Positions 40,420-49,432 of a stretch of 64,000 nucleotides of DNA are shown here, piece by piece. Within the stretch, counting starts at the first letter, position 1, and each line of letters begins with the position of its first letter. Made by a program: the position numbers and the translations under genes. Origin of the DNA: an uncultured Propionibacteriaceae bacterium (lineage in GTDB: Bacteria; Actinomycetota; Actinomycetes; Propionibacteriales; Propionibacteriaceae); assembly GCA_938046585.1 (NCBI GenBank), contig CALIWR010000004.1:124001-188000 (forward strand), read 5' to 3'. Under the pieces are notes generated by a model. That model searched no databases. It saw nothing but the letters and a program-made list of their open reading frames with translations, and had not been told where the DNA came from.

Positions 40420-41343
40420 ATGTCGCATCGTCTTACTCGTCCGGTCGCGTGGGCGGCCCTCCTGGTGACCATGTTCGTCCCGATCACGGCCAGCGCTGCA
40501 CAGGGCCCAGCCGAAGCACCGACCGCCATGACCCAGACGGTGACCACCCCGGCACCACCAACCCCGGCCTCGGCCACGATGACTCTCTCGCCCACTGCGT
40601 CCCCGGCGAATAGCACGACCTCGACGACCACCCAGGCCCCCAGCGCCCGGTCGATCAGCCCGAATGCCACGCCCGCCCGCGTTGCTCAAACCAGCCAACC
40701 AGTTCACCGCGCTTCCACTGCCCAAGCCAGCCAGCCAGCCACCAGCCGCCCACAGAACACCACCCCCACGGCATCGACCCCGCCTCGTTCGCCGGCCTCG
40801 CCCAGCTCGTCGGCCTCAATGACGTCCCGCAACCAGACCACCAACACCACCCCGTTCCAAGTGGCCGTGGCGACCCGCCGCGGCGGCCCGGTACCGGACA
40901 GTGAGCCCTCAACCCAGGGCGGCCGGCCTGTGCTGCCGCCTCCGGTCACCGAGGACGCCCCGGGAACGGTTGTCGCCCGGCCGGATCTGGCTGCGGCCGT
41001 ACTCGCCTGGACCAATCAGGAACGCGCCCGGCACGGCCTGGCGCCGCTCGCTGCTCATCCCTGTATCAGTGGCCAGGTGGCCCAGCCCTTCGCGATCACC
41101 ATGGCCGCCCAGCAGCGGACCTACCACAACAATCTGCGGCTGATCCTGTCCCGCTGCGGCGGTCGGACCGCGGGCGAGAATGTCTCCTCCGGCTACACCA
41201 CCCCGCAAGCCGCGGTGGCGGCTTGGATGGGTTCCAGCGCCCACCGCGCCAACATCCTGAATCAGAACTTCACCACCCTGGGCGTCGGTGTCGCCCAGGC
41301 CGCCGACGGCACCTACTACTGGGTGCAGAACTTCAACGGTTGA
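40420..41343 (+). CDS. Secreted CAP/SCP-domain protein
   Basis: A 307-residue exported protein starting at ATG 40420 behind GAGGAATC; an earlier ATG (40381) would put extra residues before the signal peptide. A Sec-type signal peptide (MSHRLTRPVAWAALLVTMFV, then a TASAAQ cleavage region) is followed by a ~155-residue Thr/Ser/Pro-rich linker and a C-terminal CAP domain (LAWTNQERARHGLAPL, 'ITMAAQQRTYHNN', 'AGENVSSGYTTPQAAVAAWMGSSAHR'). Bacterial CAP proteins of the YkwD/SpoIVB-associated type are extracellular and largely of unknown role. The linker suggests spanning the cell wall. Two cysteines in the CAP domain could form a disulphide. Confidence 0.92.
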   Translation: MSHRLTRPVAWAALLVTMFVPITASAAQGPAEAPTAMTQTVTTPAPPTPASATMTLSPTASPANSTTSTTTQAPSARSISPNATPARVAQTSQPVHRASTAQASQPATSRPQNTTPTASTPPRSPASPSSSASMTSRNQTTNTTPFQVAVATRRGGPVPDSEPSTQGGRPVLPPPVTEDAPGTVVARPDLAAAVLAWTNQERARHGLAPLAAHPCISGQVAQPFAITMAAQQRTYHNNLRLILSRCGGRTAGENVSSGYTTPQAAVAAWMGSSAHRANILNQNFTTLGVGVAQAADGTYYWVQNFNG

Positions 41344-41371
41344 GGCCGCAATCCGTACGCGGTCGACGTTC

Positions 41372-41398
41372 CTGATCGGCGCGTAAGCGCCGGATCAG
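41372..41398. terminator. Convergent stem-loop between the CAP gene and helY
   Basis: CTGATCGGCGC (41372-41382) pairs with GCGCC-G-GATCAG (41387-41398) with one bulged G and a 4-base loop. It overlaps the helY stop and lies 28 bases after the CAP gene stop, so it may serve both. Confidence 0.5.
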
Positions 41399-44181
41399 TC
41401 GGCGCCGGGGACGTCGATGTCAACCACCCCACGCCGCATCGCCGCCACCAGCAGCCGGCAGGTGGTCCGCAGCTGACCGGCGCCGGCCACAGCCACCACC
41501 TGGCAGGCGCAGTCGATCACCTGCCGAATCCAGCGCACCAGGTCACCAGCGGTGAAACCGGTCAGGCGCAGCACCTCGCCCAGCTCACCACCCTCAGCCC
41601 AGGCATAGGCCGCCTGCGCGAAGCCGATGTCAGGCTCAGGCCCCCGTTCCACCCGGTGGTCGCGCTCCACGAGCGACACGTCGCGCCAGATCCGCCGCAA
41701 GGCCGATTGGGCCTGCTCGCTGGCCCGATCCGGCATCCGGGACGGGCGGCGAGCATCGGCCGGCCGGGATTCAAAAACCAGGCTGGACAGCACCGCGGCC
41801 AGCTGCGGCACCGTGAGCCCGCTGAAGACCTCGGCCCGTACGCATTCGGCGATCACCAGGTCCAGATCGCCGTAGATCCGCGACAACACCCGGCCCCGCT
41901 CGGTGACCTGCTGGCCGTCATCGGACAGGTAACCCAGCGCGGCTAGTACCCCACAAATCCGGTCGAAAGCCTTGGCGATGGTGTTGCTGCGTTCCTCGGC
42001 ACGGGAACGGTCCCGCTGCGCCTCCCGTTCCAGCCGGATCGCCTGCTCCGCCAGCCGGGCATGCTGTTCCCGATCGGGGCAGGCGTGACAGGGATGGGCC
42101 CGCAGCTCCAGCCGCAGCGTCTCCACCTCGGCCATCGCATCCTGGTCGGCGTGGTCGCGGTGACGCGGATCAGGCAGGTCCACCTCCCGCAGCCGAGACC
42201 AGAAGGCCGCGGCCAAGTTACGGCGCGACGCCGCCTCCTTGGCGTTGAAGTGTTTCGGGACCCGGACCCGGCCCACCACCAGCGGCGGGGTCGGGAAGTC
42301 ACTTAATGACAGCGGCTTCAGCTGCCGGGCCTCGGTCATCACCAGCGGCGAGGGCCCCTCCCGACCGTTCGGGCGAGGTTCGACCACGGCCGCCCAGCCG
42401 CGGTGCCGGCCGGCAGGGACCGAGATGATGTCACCCGGTTTGAGGCCTTGCAGGACGGCCACGGCTTCGGCCTGCCGGTCGGTACGCCGCGCCCGCGCGG
42501 CCCGCGCCTCGACTTGGCGGATCTGTTCCCGCAGCCGGGCATACTCGATGAAGTCTCCCCGCTCGCAGTGGGCCTGCTCCAGCAGGTCGGCGATCTGGCG
42601 CTCGTGGCGGCGTACCGACCGTGATGCCGCCACCACGCCCCGGTCCGACTGGAACTGGGCGAAGCTCTGCTCCAGCACCGCCCGGGCCCGTTCTCGGCCC
42701 AACGTTGCGACCAGGTTCACGGCCATGTTGTACGTGGGGCGGAAAGCGGAACGCAGCGGGTAGGTGCGTCGAGCGGCCAGCCCGGCCACCGCCCGGGGAT
42801 CCAGCCCCGGCTGCCAGCAGACCACCGCATGGCCCTCAACGTCGATCCCGCGCCGCCCGGCCCGTCCAGTGAGCTGGGTGTACTCGCCCGGGGTGATGTC
42901 AGCGTGGGATTCCCCGTCGTACTTCACTAGTTTCTCGATCACGACCGTACGGGCCGGCATGTTGATCCCCAGGGCCAGGGTCTCGGTAGCGAAGACCATC
43001 TTCAGCAGGCCCTCGGCGAAGGCCACCTCAACGGCCTCCTTGAGAGCTGGCAGCAGGCCAGCATGGTGGGCGGCGACCCCACGTTGGAAGGCGGTCAGCC
43101 ACCGGTCGTACCGAAGCGCCGCCAGGTCTTGCTCACCGAAGCCCTGGGTGTGCTCGGTCGCGATCTGGTGCAGCGCTCGACGCTGGGCCGCGGTGGTGAG
43201 CCGGGCCCCGTCGGCCATCAGCTGGGCGACCGCCTGGTCGCAGCCCTGCCGGCTGAAGACGAAGACGATCGCCGGCAGCAGCCCCGAGCTGTCCAGGGCC
43301 TGGACCAGTTGTGAACGGCGGGGAACCAGGGACGGCCCTTGGCTCCAGCGGGGATGAGCGGCCCCGCCCATCCGGCCCGAACCGTACCGGCTGTCGCGGC
43401 GCCCTTTGCCGGAGCCGCTGCGCGGCCGGCGGGCGTCGTCGCGGGTCCGACGGTCCTGTTTGGCCAGCTTCACCAGTTCGGGGTTGACGTCGACCGAGCC
43501 ACCAGGCAGGGTCTGGGCGGTGGGTGCTTCCTGGGCGAACAGGTCGTACAGCTGGGGCCCGGCCATCACGTGCTGGTACAGCGGCACCGGGCGCCGCTCG
43601 CTGACCACGACCGCGACTGCACCGCGGACCTCCGACAGCCAGTCCCCCAGCTCCTCGGCGTTGGACACGGTCGCTGACAGGGCCACTACCTGGACCGACT
43701 CGGCCAGGCCCAGGATCACCTCCTCCCAGACCGGTCCCCGGAACCGGTCAGCCAGGTAGTGCACCTCGTCCATCACCACGAAGCCAAGCCCGTCCAGGGT
43801 CGACGACGAGGCGTAGATCATGTTCCGCAGCACCTCGGTGGTCATTACGACCACGCAGGCCTCGGAGTTGATACTGACGTCGCCGGTCAGCAGTCCAACC
43901 GCCTCGGGGCCGTACCTGGCGACCAGGTCGCGGTATTTCTGGTTCGACAGCGCCTTGATCGGGGTGGTGTAGAAGCATTTACGGTGCCGGGCTAAGGCCA
44001 GGTGTGCGGCGAATTCGCCTACCACGGTCTTGCCGGCGCCGGTCGGGGCCGCGACTAGGACTCCCGAGCCGGACTCGACATGGGCGCAGGCCAGCTGCTG
44101 GTAGTCGTCCAGGGGAAACGGGTAACGGGCCGCGAACCGGGCCTGTTCCGGGCCTGATTCGGGGGCAGCGGTGACAATCAT
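41395..44181 (-). CDS. helY: HelY-type DEVH-box RNA helicase (Ski2/Mtr4-like)
   Basis: A 928-residue superfamily 2 helicase starting at ATG 44181; the open frame runs ~270 codons further but through antisense of the kinase gene. Walker A APTGAGKTVVGE, then 'TTPIKALSNQKYRDL', the VVMDEVHYL box, SATVSN and the C-terminal 'QLTGRAGRRGID' are present, followed by the long Ski2-like arch and C-terminal domain. In actinobacteria HelY follows tatAC and pafBC, as here. It probably unwinds RNA for decay or ribosome quality control. Confidence 0.94.
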   Translation of the reverse strand: MIVTAAPESGPEQARFAARYPFPLDDYQQLACAHVESGSGVLVAAPTGAGKTVVGEFAAHLALARHRKCFYTTPIKALSNQKYRDLVARYGPEAVGLLTGDVSINSEACVVVMTTEVLRNMIYASSSTLDGLGFVVMDEVHYLADRFRGPVWEEVILGLAESVQVVALSATVSNAEELGDWLSEVRGAVAVVVSERRPVPLYQHVMAGPQLYDLFAQEAPTAQTLPGGSVDVNPELVKLAKQDRRTRDDARRPRSGSGKGRRDSRYGSGRMGGAAHPRWSQGPSLVPRRSQLVQALDSSGLLPAIVFVFSRQGCDQAVAQLMADGARLTTAAQRRALHQIATEHTQGFGEQDLAALRYDRWLTAFQRGVAAHHAGLLPALKEAVEVAFAEGLLKMVFATETLALGINMPARTVVIEKLVKYDGESHADITPGEYTQLTGRAGRRGIDVEGHAVVCWQPGLDPRAVAGLAARRTYPLRSAFRPTYNMAVNLVATLGRERARAVLEQSFAQFQSDRGVVAASRSVRRHERQIADLLEQAHCERGDFIEYARLREQIRQVEARAARARRTDRQAEAVAVLQGLKPGDIISVPAGRHRGWAAVVEPRPNGREGPSPLVMTEARQLKPLSLSDFPTPPLVVGRVRVPKHFNAKEAASRRNLAAAFWSRLREVDLPDPRHRDHADQDAMAEVETLRLELRAHPCHACPDREQHARLAEQAIRLEREAQRDRSRAEERSNTIAKAFDRICGVLAALGYLSDDGQQVTERGRVLSRIYGDLDLVIAECVRAEVFSGLTVPQLAAVLSSLVFESRPADARRPSRMPDRASEQAQSALRRIWRDVSLVERDHRVERGPEPDIGFAQAAYAWAEGGELGEVLRLTGFTAGDLVRWIRQVIDCACQVVAVAGAGQLRTTCRLLVAAMRRGVVDIDVPGAD

Positions 44182-44210
44182 CGCGGGCCAACCTACCCCT
44201 CGCCGGATGA

Positions 44211-45161
44211 TCAGGGACGCTGTTTGTCGCCCGGCGCGTACACCACCAGCGCTCCCGGCGCTGCCTCCAGTAACAGCGGGGTCGGCCCCAATGCTTCCCC
44301 GTCGGCCATCGCGTACAGGTCGGTGCCGTCGATCGTCACCCGTTGGGCCCGGAGCCGTTCCACGGCCGGGTCGGCGACAAAAGCTCCGGTGAACATCGAC
44401 GGCAGCAGCCGCAAGAGGGTGACCCGGCTCACCGGGTGCACCACGGTGACATCCAGCAGGCCGTCGGTGATCGAGAAGTCGGGGGCGATCCGCATCCCGC
44501 CGCCGAACAGCCCAGCATTGGCCACCGCTACCAGCATCGCGGTCTGGCGCCGGGAGACCCCGTCGATCGAGATTTGGTATGGAACCGGTTCGAAGGCGGC
44601 CAGCTCGGCCAGGGCCGCATACGCGTAGCCGAGGGAGCTGGCGCGGGTCATCGCATTGGTCCGCCGGTTGACCCGGGCGTCGTAGCCGGTGGAGACCACC
44701 GAGCCCACGTAACGCTGGGAGGAGCCTTGGGCGAGCTGGCCCTGGACCCTGGTCAGGTCCATGGTGAGAGTCTTGCCGGCAGCGATCACCCGCGCGGCCT
44801 GCTGTGGGCTGCGGGGGATGCCGACTCCGCGGCAGAAGTCGTTGCCGGTCCCTGCGGGCACCAGCCCGAGCGGGACCCCGCTGCTGGCGGCGGCGTTCAG
44901 GCCGAGGTGCATCATCCCGTCCCCGCCCATCACCACCAGGCAGTCTTGGCGGCCTGCGACTGGGTGCGGCCGGGCCGCTTCCACGGCGGCGATACACCGG
45001 AGCCGGGCCTCGTCGTACGAGGTGGCCTGGTGAACCCGCAGCGACGCCTCAGGGACCCGGTTGAGTAGTTCGCGGACTACGGTAGGCAGCAGCTTGCCGG
45101 CCCGGCCCCGCCCGGCGGTGGGGTTCGCCACCAGGGTGATGGTGGCAGCCTCGGATGCCAT
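44211..45161 (-). CDS. Diacylglycerol/sphingosine-kinase family lipid kinase
   Basis: A 316-residue DAGK-catalytic-domain protein from ATG 45161, which shares a base with the tatC stop (TGATG). Features are ANPTAGRGRAGKLLP at the N-terminus, the nucleotide loop VVMGGDGMMHLGLNAA and PAGTGNDFCRGVGIP. Bacterial members phosphorylate diacylglycerol or undecaprenol-like lipids. It sits between tatC and helY, where I do not recall a DAGK in mycobacteria. Confidence 0.92.
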   Translation of the reverse strand: MASEAATITLVANPTAGRGRAGKLLPTVVRELLNRVPEASLRVHQATSYDEARLRCIAAVEAARPHPVAGRQDCLVVMGGDGMMHLGLNAAASSGVPLGLVPAGTGNDFCRGVGIPRSPQQAARVIAAGKTLTMDLTRVQGQLAQGSSQRYVGSVVSTGYDARVNRRTNAMTRASSLGYAYAALAELAAFEPVPYQISIDGVSRRQTAMLVAVANAGLFGGGMRIAPDFSITDGLLDVTVVHPVSRVTLLRLLPSMFTGAFVADPAVERLRAQRVTIDGTDLYAMADGEALGPTPLLLEAAPGALVVYAPGDKQRP

Positions 45162-46003
45162 CAGTCGAGACGGACCGACATGTCGTCGGTCGCTAACCGC
45201 TTCGCCCGCCGCTTGTCGTTGCGTCGGCAGATCTGTTCCGCGATCAGGTACATCAGCGCCATCGGCAGCCCCAACGCGATCATCGAGAAGGGATCGGTGG
45301 AGGGGGTCGCGACCGCCCCGAAGACAAAGCACAAGAAGATTGACACGCTGCGGGCCTTGCCCAGCTGCGCACCGGTGACCACACCGGCCAGGTTGACCAT
45401 CACCAAGACCACGGGCAGCAGGAAGGACAGCCCGAACATCACGATCAGCAGCAGTTCCAGCTTGAGGAAGTCCTGCACGTCCTGCATGTTGGTGACACCT
45501 TGCACGGTGAACTCCAGCATGACCGAGATGCCTTTCGGTAACACCAAGTAGCCGAGGCTGCAGCCGGCCAGGAACAGCGGGATCGAGGCAGCGATAAAAC
45601 CGATCGCGTACCGGCGTTCGTTCTCCAACAGTGCCGGCACCACGAACCGCCACAACTGCCACAGCCAGACCGGGCAGGCGACGATCAGGCCGGCCACCAC
45701 CGAGGTCTGCAGGGCCAGCATGAACGGGGAGACCACATCCTTGTTCACCAGCAAGGTGGTGGCCCCTGGGTTGGCCGCCTGGTAGTCGGCCACCGCCTGC
45801 TCCCAAGGGGCCCGTACGAAAGCGACCAGGTGGGTGTAGAAGAAGGCGGCAATGGTCGTGGTGACCAACACCGCCAGCGCCGAAACCATCACCCGGTAGC
45901 GCAGTTCTCGTAGGTGGTCGTACAGCGACATGGTGCCGTCCGGCGTCGACGGCGGCGGTTTGATCGCCGACCAGGTACGCCGGACAGCGGTGATCGGGGA
46001 CAT
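45161..46003 (-). CDS. tatC: Twin-arginine translocase subunit TatC
   Basis: A 280-residue protein with six membrane helices. The conserved N-terminal 'MSLYDHLRELRYRV' and 'WLWQLWRFVVPALLENERR' elements, including the glutamates that bind the twin-arginine motif, are intact. It receives folded Tat substrates at the membrane. It starts three bases after the tatA stop. Confidence 0.97.
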   Translation of the reverse strand: MSPITAVRRTWSAIKPPPSTPDGTMSLYDHLRELRYRVMVSALAVLVTTTIAAFFYTHLVAFVRAPWEQAVADYQAANPGATTLLVNKDVVSPFMLALQTSVVAGLIVACPVWLWQLWRFVVPALLENERRYAIGFIAASIPLFLAGCSLGYLVLPKGISVMLEFTVQGVTNMQDVQDFLKLELLLIVMFGLSFLLPVVLVMVNLAGVVTGAQLGKARSVSIFLCFVFGAVATPSTDPFSMIALGLPMALMYLIAEQICRRNDKRRAKRLATDDMSVRLD

Positions 46004-46006
46004 CGG

Positions 46007-46285
46007 CTAGGCGCTGCGGCCCGCTTCGGGGGTCGCCGACTCGGCCTTGACCGGCTCGACGACCTCGGCCTCGGCCACCTCGCTGGCGGTCTTCGCCTCC
46101 CCGACCTCATCGGTCTTGCGGGCCTCAACCTCGGGGTTCTTAACCTCTTCACGGAATTCGCGGATCGCACGACCGGCGCCCTTGCCCATCCCCGCCAGGC
46201 GAGTGCCGCCGAACAGCAGCAGGGCCACCACGAGCAGGATGACCCACTCCATACCGCCCGGCAGGCCGGCGATCAACGCAGTCAT
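46007..46285 (-). CDS. tatA: Twin-arginine translocase subunit TatA
   Basis: A 92-residue protein: short N-terminus, one TM helix (about residues 12-30, 'WVILLVVALLLFGGTRLA'), amphipathic helix (GKGAGRAIREFREEVK), and an acidic Ala/Glu-rich tail. It forms the protein-conducting part of the Tat system. ATG 46285 was chosen over GTG 46291 because the latter lies within the ribosome-binding site (GAAGGAG). Confidence 0.95.
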   Translation of the reverse strand: MTALIAGLPGGMEWVILLVVALLLFGGTRLAGMGKGAGRAIREFREEVKNPEVEARKTDEVGEAKTASEVAEAEVVEPVKAESATPEAGRSA

Positions 46286-46318
46286 AGCCACTCCTTCAGT
46301 CGAACGTGCGTACTCATC

Positions 46319-46561
46319 TTAGGACCGCACCCCTACGTTCTCGTGGTCGCCCATCAGCTCCCGACGGTCCAGGTCACTGCTCAGCCGGTCTAGCCGGTCC
46401 CCGACCTCGGTCCCGGCCCGTTCCAATTCCCGCAGTAGCCGGCCGCCTTTGCGTACGACCCGGACGGCGAGGTACCCCAGGGCGACGATCTCGGCGATTA
46501 CCAGCGCCGCATAACCCAGCCACCACCACACCGGGCCGACCTTACCGGGCCGGTTGGTCAC
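46319..46561 (-). CDS. Small single-TM protein with coiled-coil tail
   Basis: An 80-residue protein in the shortest credible reading (GTG 46561). It has one TM helix (GYAALVIAEIVALGYLAVRVV) followed by a basic then charged helical tail (LLRELERAGTEVGDRLDRLSSDLD). It overlaps the pafC end by ~20 bases. I recognise no family; small membrane proteins with this layout do occur between pafC and tatA in actinobacteria. A longer start at 46597 is possible. Confidence 0.65.
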   Translation of the reverse strand: MTNRPGKVGPVWWWLGYAALVIAEIVALGYLAVRVVRKGGRLLRELERAGTEVGDRLDRLSSDLDRRELMGDHENVGVRS

Positions 46562-47507
46562 TGGCCAGACCCGCAGCCTGGTAGGCGGCGAGAGCATCCC
46601 GGGCGGCCTGGATGGCGGAATCGGCGGCGGCGCGGGGGCTGATCACCTCGGCTGATCCGCCCAGCCGCAGCAGCAGCCGTCGCAGCCAGGCCGGGTCGGC
46701 CACCAGGATCGTGATCTCAAGCCCGTCCTTAGTCTCGCGGTGGGACTGGACCGGGACGTATTCGGCCAGCCAGGCCGCCTCAGGTTGTAGTCGCAGCACC
46801 ACCTCGGCCGCGCCCGCAGCCCGCAGCCAGTCTGGGCGGCTAGGGGGCGATCCGTGGTCGGCGGCTGCGACGCCGGTCGGTTCGGCCGTCACCACTCGAT
46901 CTAGCAGGTAGGAACGCCAGCCTCCGCGCTCAAGTGACCAGGCCTCCAGATAGGCGTACCCATCGCGCAGGCTGACTGTCGCCGGGTCTACCACCGGATA
47001 GGTGGTCTTCCCGCGCGACCGCCCGTCGTAGGTCAGCCGCAGCTGCTGACCACGAATGATGGCCTCGGACACCGTGGCCCGGATCGCCTCGGCCCCGGCG
47101 GCGACACTGACCACCACCGGACCTACGGTGGCGCTCAGCGTGGAGAGCTTGGCCGCGGTCGAATCAATCGCAGGGTACGTCTCGGGGCCAGCCACCTCGC
47201 GGACCGTCTGTACCGCCGCCAGCAGGGTTGCCGCCTCGTCCGGGGTCAGCCGCAACGGCTTGGCCAGCACCTCGGCGTTGCTGAGCCAGATCACCCCGTC
47301 GGCGATCGCGTCGAGGTCGACCTCGATCAGGTCTCCCGGCAGACCGCCAGGCAGCCCACAGAACAGGGCCACCTGCAGATCATGCTGCAGCTGGCGGCTG
47401 GTGGTCCCCAGCGCCTGCGCCGCCTCGTCCAGGCCGATCCCCTGGTGTGCTTGCAGGTACGGGATCGCCACCAGCAGTCGGGCCACCTGCTGCGCGGAGG
47501 GGCTCAT
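46542..47507 (-). CDS. pafC: WYL-domain regulator PafC
   Basis: A 321-residue protein with an N-terminal winged helix-turn-helix, a central WYL domain and the C-terminal extension of YafY/PafC proteins. With PafB it forms the mycobacterial activator of the DNA-damage response that does not depend on LexA/RecA. Its ATG overlaps the pafB stop (ATGA), so the two are made together. The pairing with PafB makes the name secure. Confidence 0.93.
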   Translation of the reverse strand: MSPSAQQVARLLVAIPYLQAHQGIGLDEAAQALGTTSRQLQHDLQVALFCGLPGGLPGDLIEVDLDAIADGVIWLSNAEVLAKPLRLTPDEAATLLAAVQTVREVAGPETYPAIDSTAAKLSTLSATVGPVVVSVAAGAEAIRATVSEAIIRGQQLRLTYDGRSRGKTTYPVVDPATVSLRDGYAYLEAWSLERGGWRSYLLDRVVTAEPTGVAAADHGSPPSRPDWLRAAGAAEVVLRLQPEAAWLAEYVPVQSHRETKDGLEITILVADPAWLRRLLLRLGGSAEVISPRAAADSAIQAARDALAAYQAAGLASDQPAR

Positions 47508-48469
47508 GGTCGTTCCCCGGTCAGCGGGCGGGCAGCGACGCTGGCGAGGCGCTGCCAGACTGCGTCGCGCAGCTCATCTGGTTCCAGCACCAGCACGTCC
47601 GCGCCGGCTTCGGCCACTTCCCCGGCTAGGACGTTGAGCAGGCCGTACTCGATCTGGAGACTGCGGTAACCCTCGGGCGCTGGCCGGTTAGACGGCTGCC
47701 CGCGTCGACGCAACGCCGGCGCCGCCTCGCCTCGGATCGCGATCGTGGCCCGCTGCCCGGTCCGAGGCGGTTCCAGGCCGGTGACCGCGGCCCGTACTAC
47801 CTCGGCCGCAGGAGGCGGGAAAGATTCCGGCTGACCTTGGGGGGCGGCACTAACCACCCGGGAAAGTTTAAAGATCCGAGCCTCGTCGCGGCCTAGATCG
47901 CGGCCCAGGACATACCAGGAGCCGTTGCGGTTGAGCAATGACCAGGGCTCCAGCAGCCGGCTCTGCCCGGCCTGGCGGTAGTCAAAGCGGACCCGGGTCC
48001 GGCTGGTGGCCGCCTCCCAGAACACGAGGAAGGTCGGTTCTCGGGTCGAGACGGTCGCAGTAACGGCGGATAACCGCCCCGGATCGGGCTCGATGCCGGC
48101 AGCTCGGAGCTTGCCGATCGCGGTGGCCGACTGGGGACTCAGCACCGCCTGGGCAAAAACTTGGGAGGCCAGCCCCAGCACGATTTGCTCCTCGGCGGTG
48201 AAGTCCAGCGCCGGCAGTTCGAAGTCGCCGCGTCGGATCCGATAGCCGACCTCGTCGTCGAAGAGGCTGTCCTCGGAGCCGGTCTCGATCGGGATCCCCA
48301 TCTGGCGCAGCTCGTCCTTGTCGCGTTCGAAGGTACGTTGAAAAGCCCCATCGGACAGTCCTCGGTAGCCCTCCACCAGGCCGCGGATCCTCTCCCGCGA
48401 CAGGTAGCGGCGGGCACTGAGCAGGCAGATCAGCAGGTTCAGCTGCCGTTCCGATTTGCGCTGCGTCAT
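47504..48469 (-). CDS. pafB: WYL-domain regulator PafB
   Basis: A 321-residue protein from ATG 48469 behind GGGAGGACGAG; the longer open frame upstream is antisense to gluQ. The N-terminal HTH (LLICLLSARRYLSRERI) is followed by the WYL domain ('RVRFDYRQAGQSRLLEPWSLLNRNG...WYVLGRD' in outline) and a C-terminal WCX-like domain. Pairs with PafC to sense ssDNA and activate repair genes. In mycobacteria pafA lies next to pafB; here the neighbour on that side is gluQ, on the opposite strand. Confidence 0.94.
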   Translation of the reverse strand: MTQRKSERQLNLLICLLSARRYLSRERIRGLVEGYRGLSDGAFQRTFERDKDELRQMGIPIETGSEDSLFDDEVGYRIRRGDFELPALDFTAEEQIVLGLASQVFAQAVLSPQSATAIGKLRAAGIEPDPGRLSAVTATVSTREPTFLVFWEAATSRTRVRFDYRQAGQSRLLEPWSLLNRNGSWYVLGRDLGRDEARIFKLSRVVSAAPQGQPESFPPPAAEVVRAAVTGLEPPRTGQRATIAIRGEAAPALRRRGQPSNRPAPEGYRSLQIEYGLLNVLAGEVAEAGADVLVLEPDELRDAVWQRLASVAARPLTGERP

Positions 48470-48523
48470 CTCGTCCTCCCTTGCCGATGACAGTCTTGCA
48501 GCACCTGCCGGGAGAATGAGGCC

Positions 48524-49432
48524 ATGTTCGGCCGCTTTGCCCCCTCGCCCACCTCGGATCTGCACCTGGGTAATTTGCGGACCGCGCTGGTGGCCTGGTT
48601 GGCGGCGCGGGCCTCCGGACGGGGTTTCCTGATCCGGATCGAGGACCTGGACCAGCAGCGGGTCGCGGCTGCGGACGGAGTCGCCGAGCGCCAGTTGGCA
48701 GACTTGGCGAGTCTCGGCCTGGACCATGATGGTGAGGTGGTACGGCAGTCGCAGCGCCTCGACCACTACCAGAAGGCATTCGAGCGGCTGGACCGGTACG
48801 AATGCTTCTGCACCCGGCGCGAGATCGCCGAGGCGGCTCAGGCCCCACACCAGGATGGTTTCCGCCCGTACCCCGGGACCTGCCGGGATCTGACCGAGCG
48901 GCAGCGGGCCCAGCGCCGCCGGGAGCGGTCACCAGCCTGGCGGGTCCGGGCCGGGGCGGCCCCGGTCCACGTTGTTGACCTGCTCTGCGGACCGGTCACC
49001 ATGCCGGTCGATGACTTTGTCCTGCGCCGTGGGGACGGCACCTTCGGCTACCACCTGGCGGTAGTGGTGGACGACGCAGCCCAAGGGGTCGATCAGGTGG
49101 TCCGCGGCGATGACCTGCTCTCCTCGACACCGCGTCACGTGTGGCTGGCCCAGGCACTCGGCCTGGAACCGGTACGGGAATACTTACACGTCCCGTTGGC
49201 GGTGAACGCCAAGGGAGTACGGCTGGCGAAGCGAGATCGGGCGGTCAGCCTGGCCGAGCTGACCGCGACCGGCTGGCGTCCGTCCCAGGTCCTGGCCTGG
49301 CTTGGTGCCTCGCTGGGTCTGTGCCGCCCCGAAGAACCGGTCACCCCCGAGCAGTTGCTGGACCGGTTCGACCTGTCCCGGCTACCTCGCACCCCCTGGG
49401 TGGTCACCGGATCAGCACATCAGCCCTTGTAG
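48524..49432 (+). CDS. gluQ: Glutamyl-Q tRNA(Asp) synthetase
   Basis: A 302-residue truncated glutamyl-tRNA synthetase without the anticodon-binding domain, the GluQ/YadB type. The class I signature is HLGN (residues 14-17) and the KMSKS-like loop is AKRDRA. The zinc ligands are CFC and the YPGTC segment. It attaches glutamate to queuosine at position 34 of tRNA(Asp). It is divergent from pafB and its end overlaps the convergent FKBP gene by 13 bases. Confidence 0.93.
   Translation: MFGRFAPSPTSDLHLGNLRTALVAWLAARASGRGFLIRIEDLDQQRVAAADGVAERQLADLASLGLDHDGEVVRQSQRLDHYQKAFERLDRYECFCTRREIAEAAQAPHQDGFRPYPGTCRDLTERQRAQRRRERSPAWRVRAGAAPVHVVDLLCGPVTMPVDDFVLRRGDGTFGYHLAVVVDDAAQGVDQVVRGDDLLSSTPRHVWLAQALGLEPVREYLHVPLAVNAKGVRLAKRDRAVSLAELTATGWRPSQVLAWLGASLGLCRPEEPVTPEQLLDRFDLSRLPRTPWVVTGSAHQPL

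Noticed and set aside
44182..44997. N-terminal extension of the helY frame to 1200 residues
   Set aside because: The added part is an Arg/Pro/Gly-rich antisense of the lipid-kinase gene; homologues begin close to ATG 44181.
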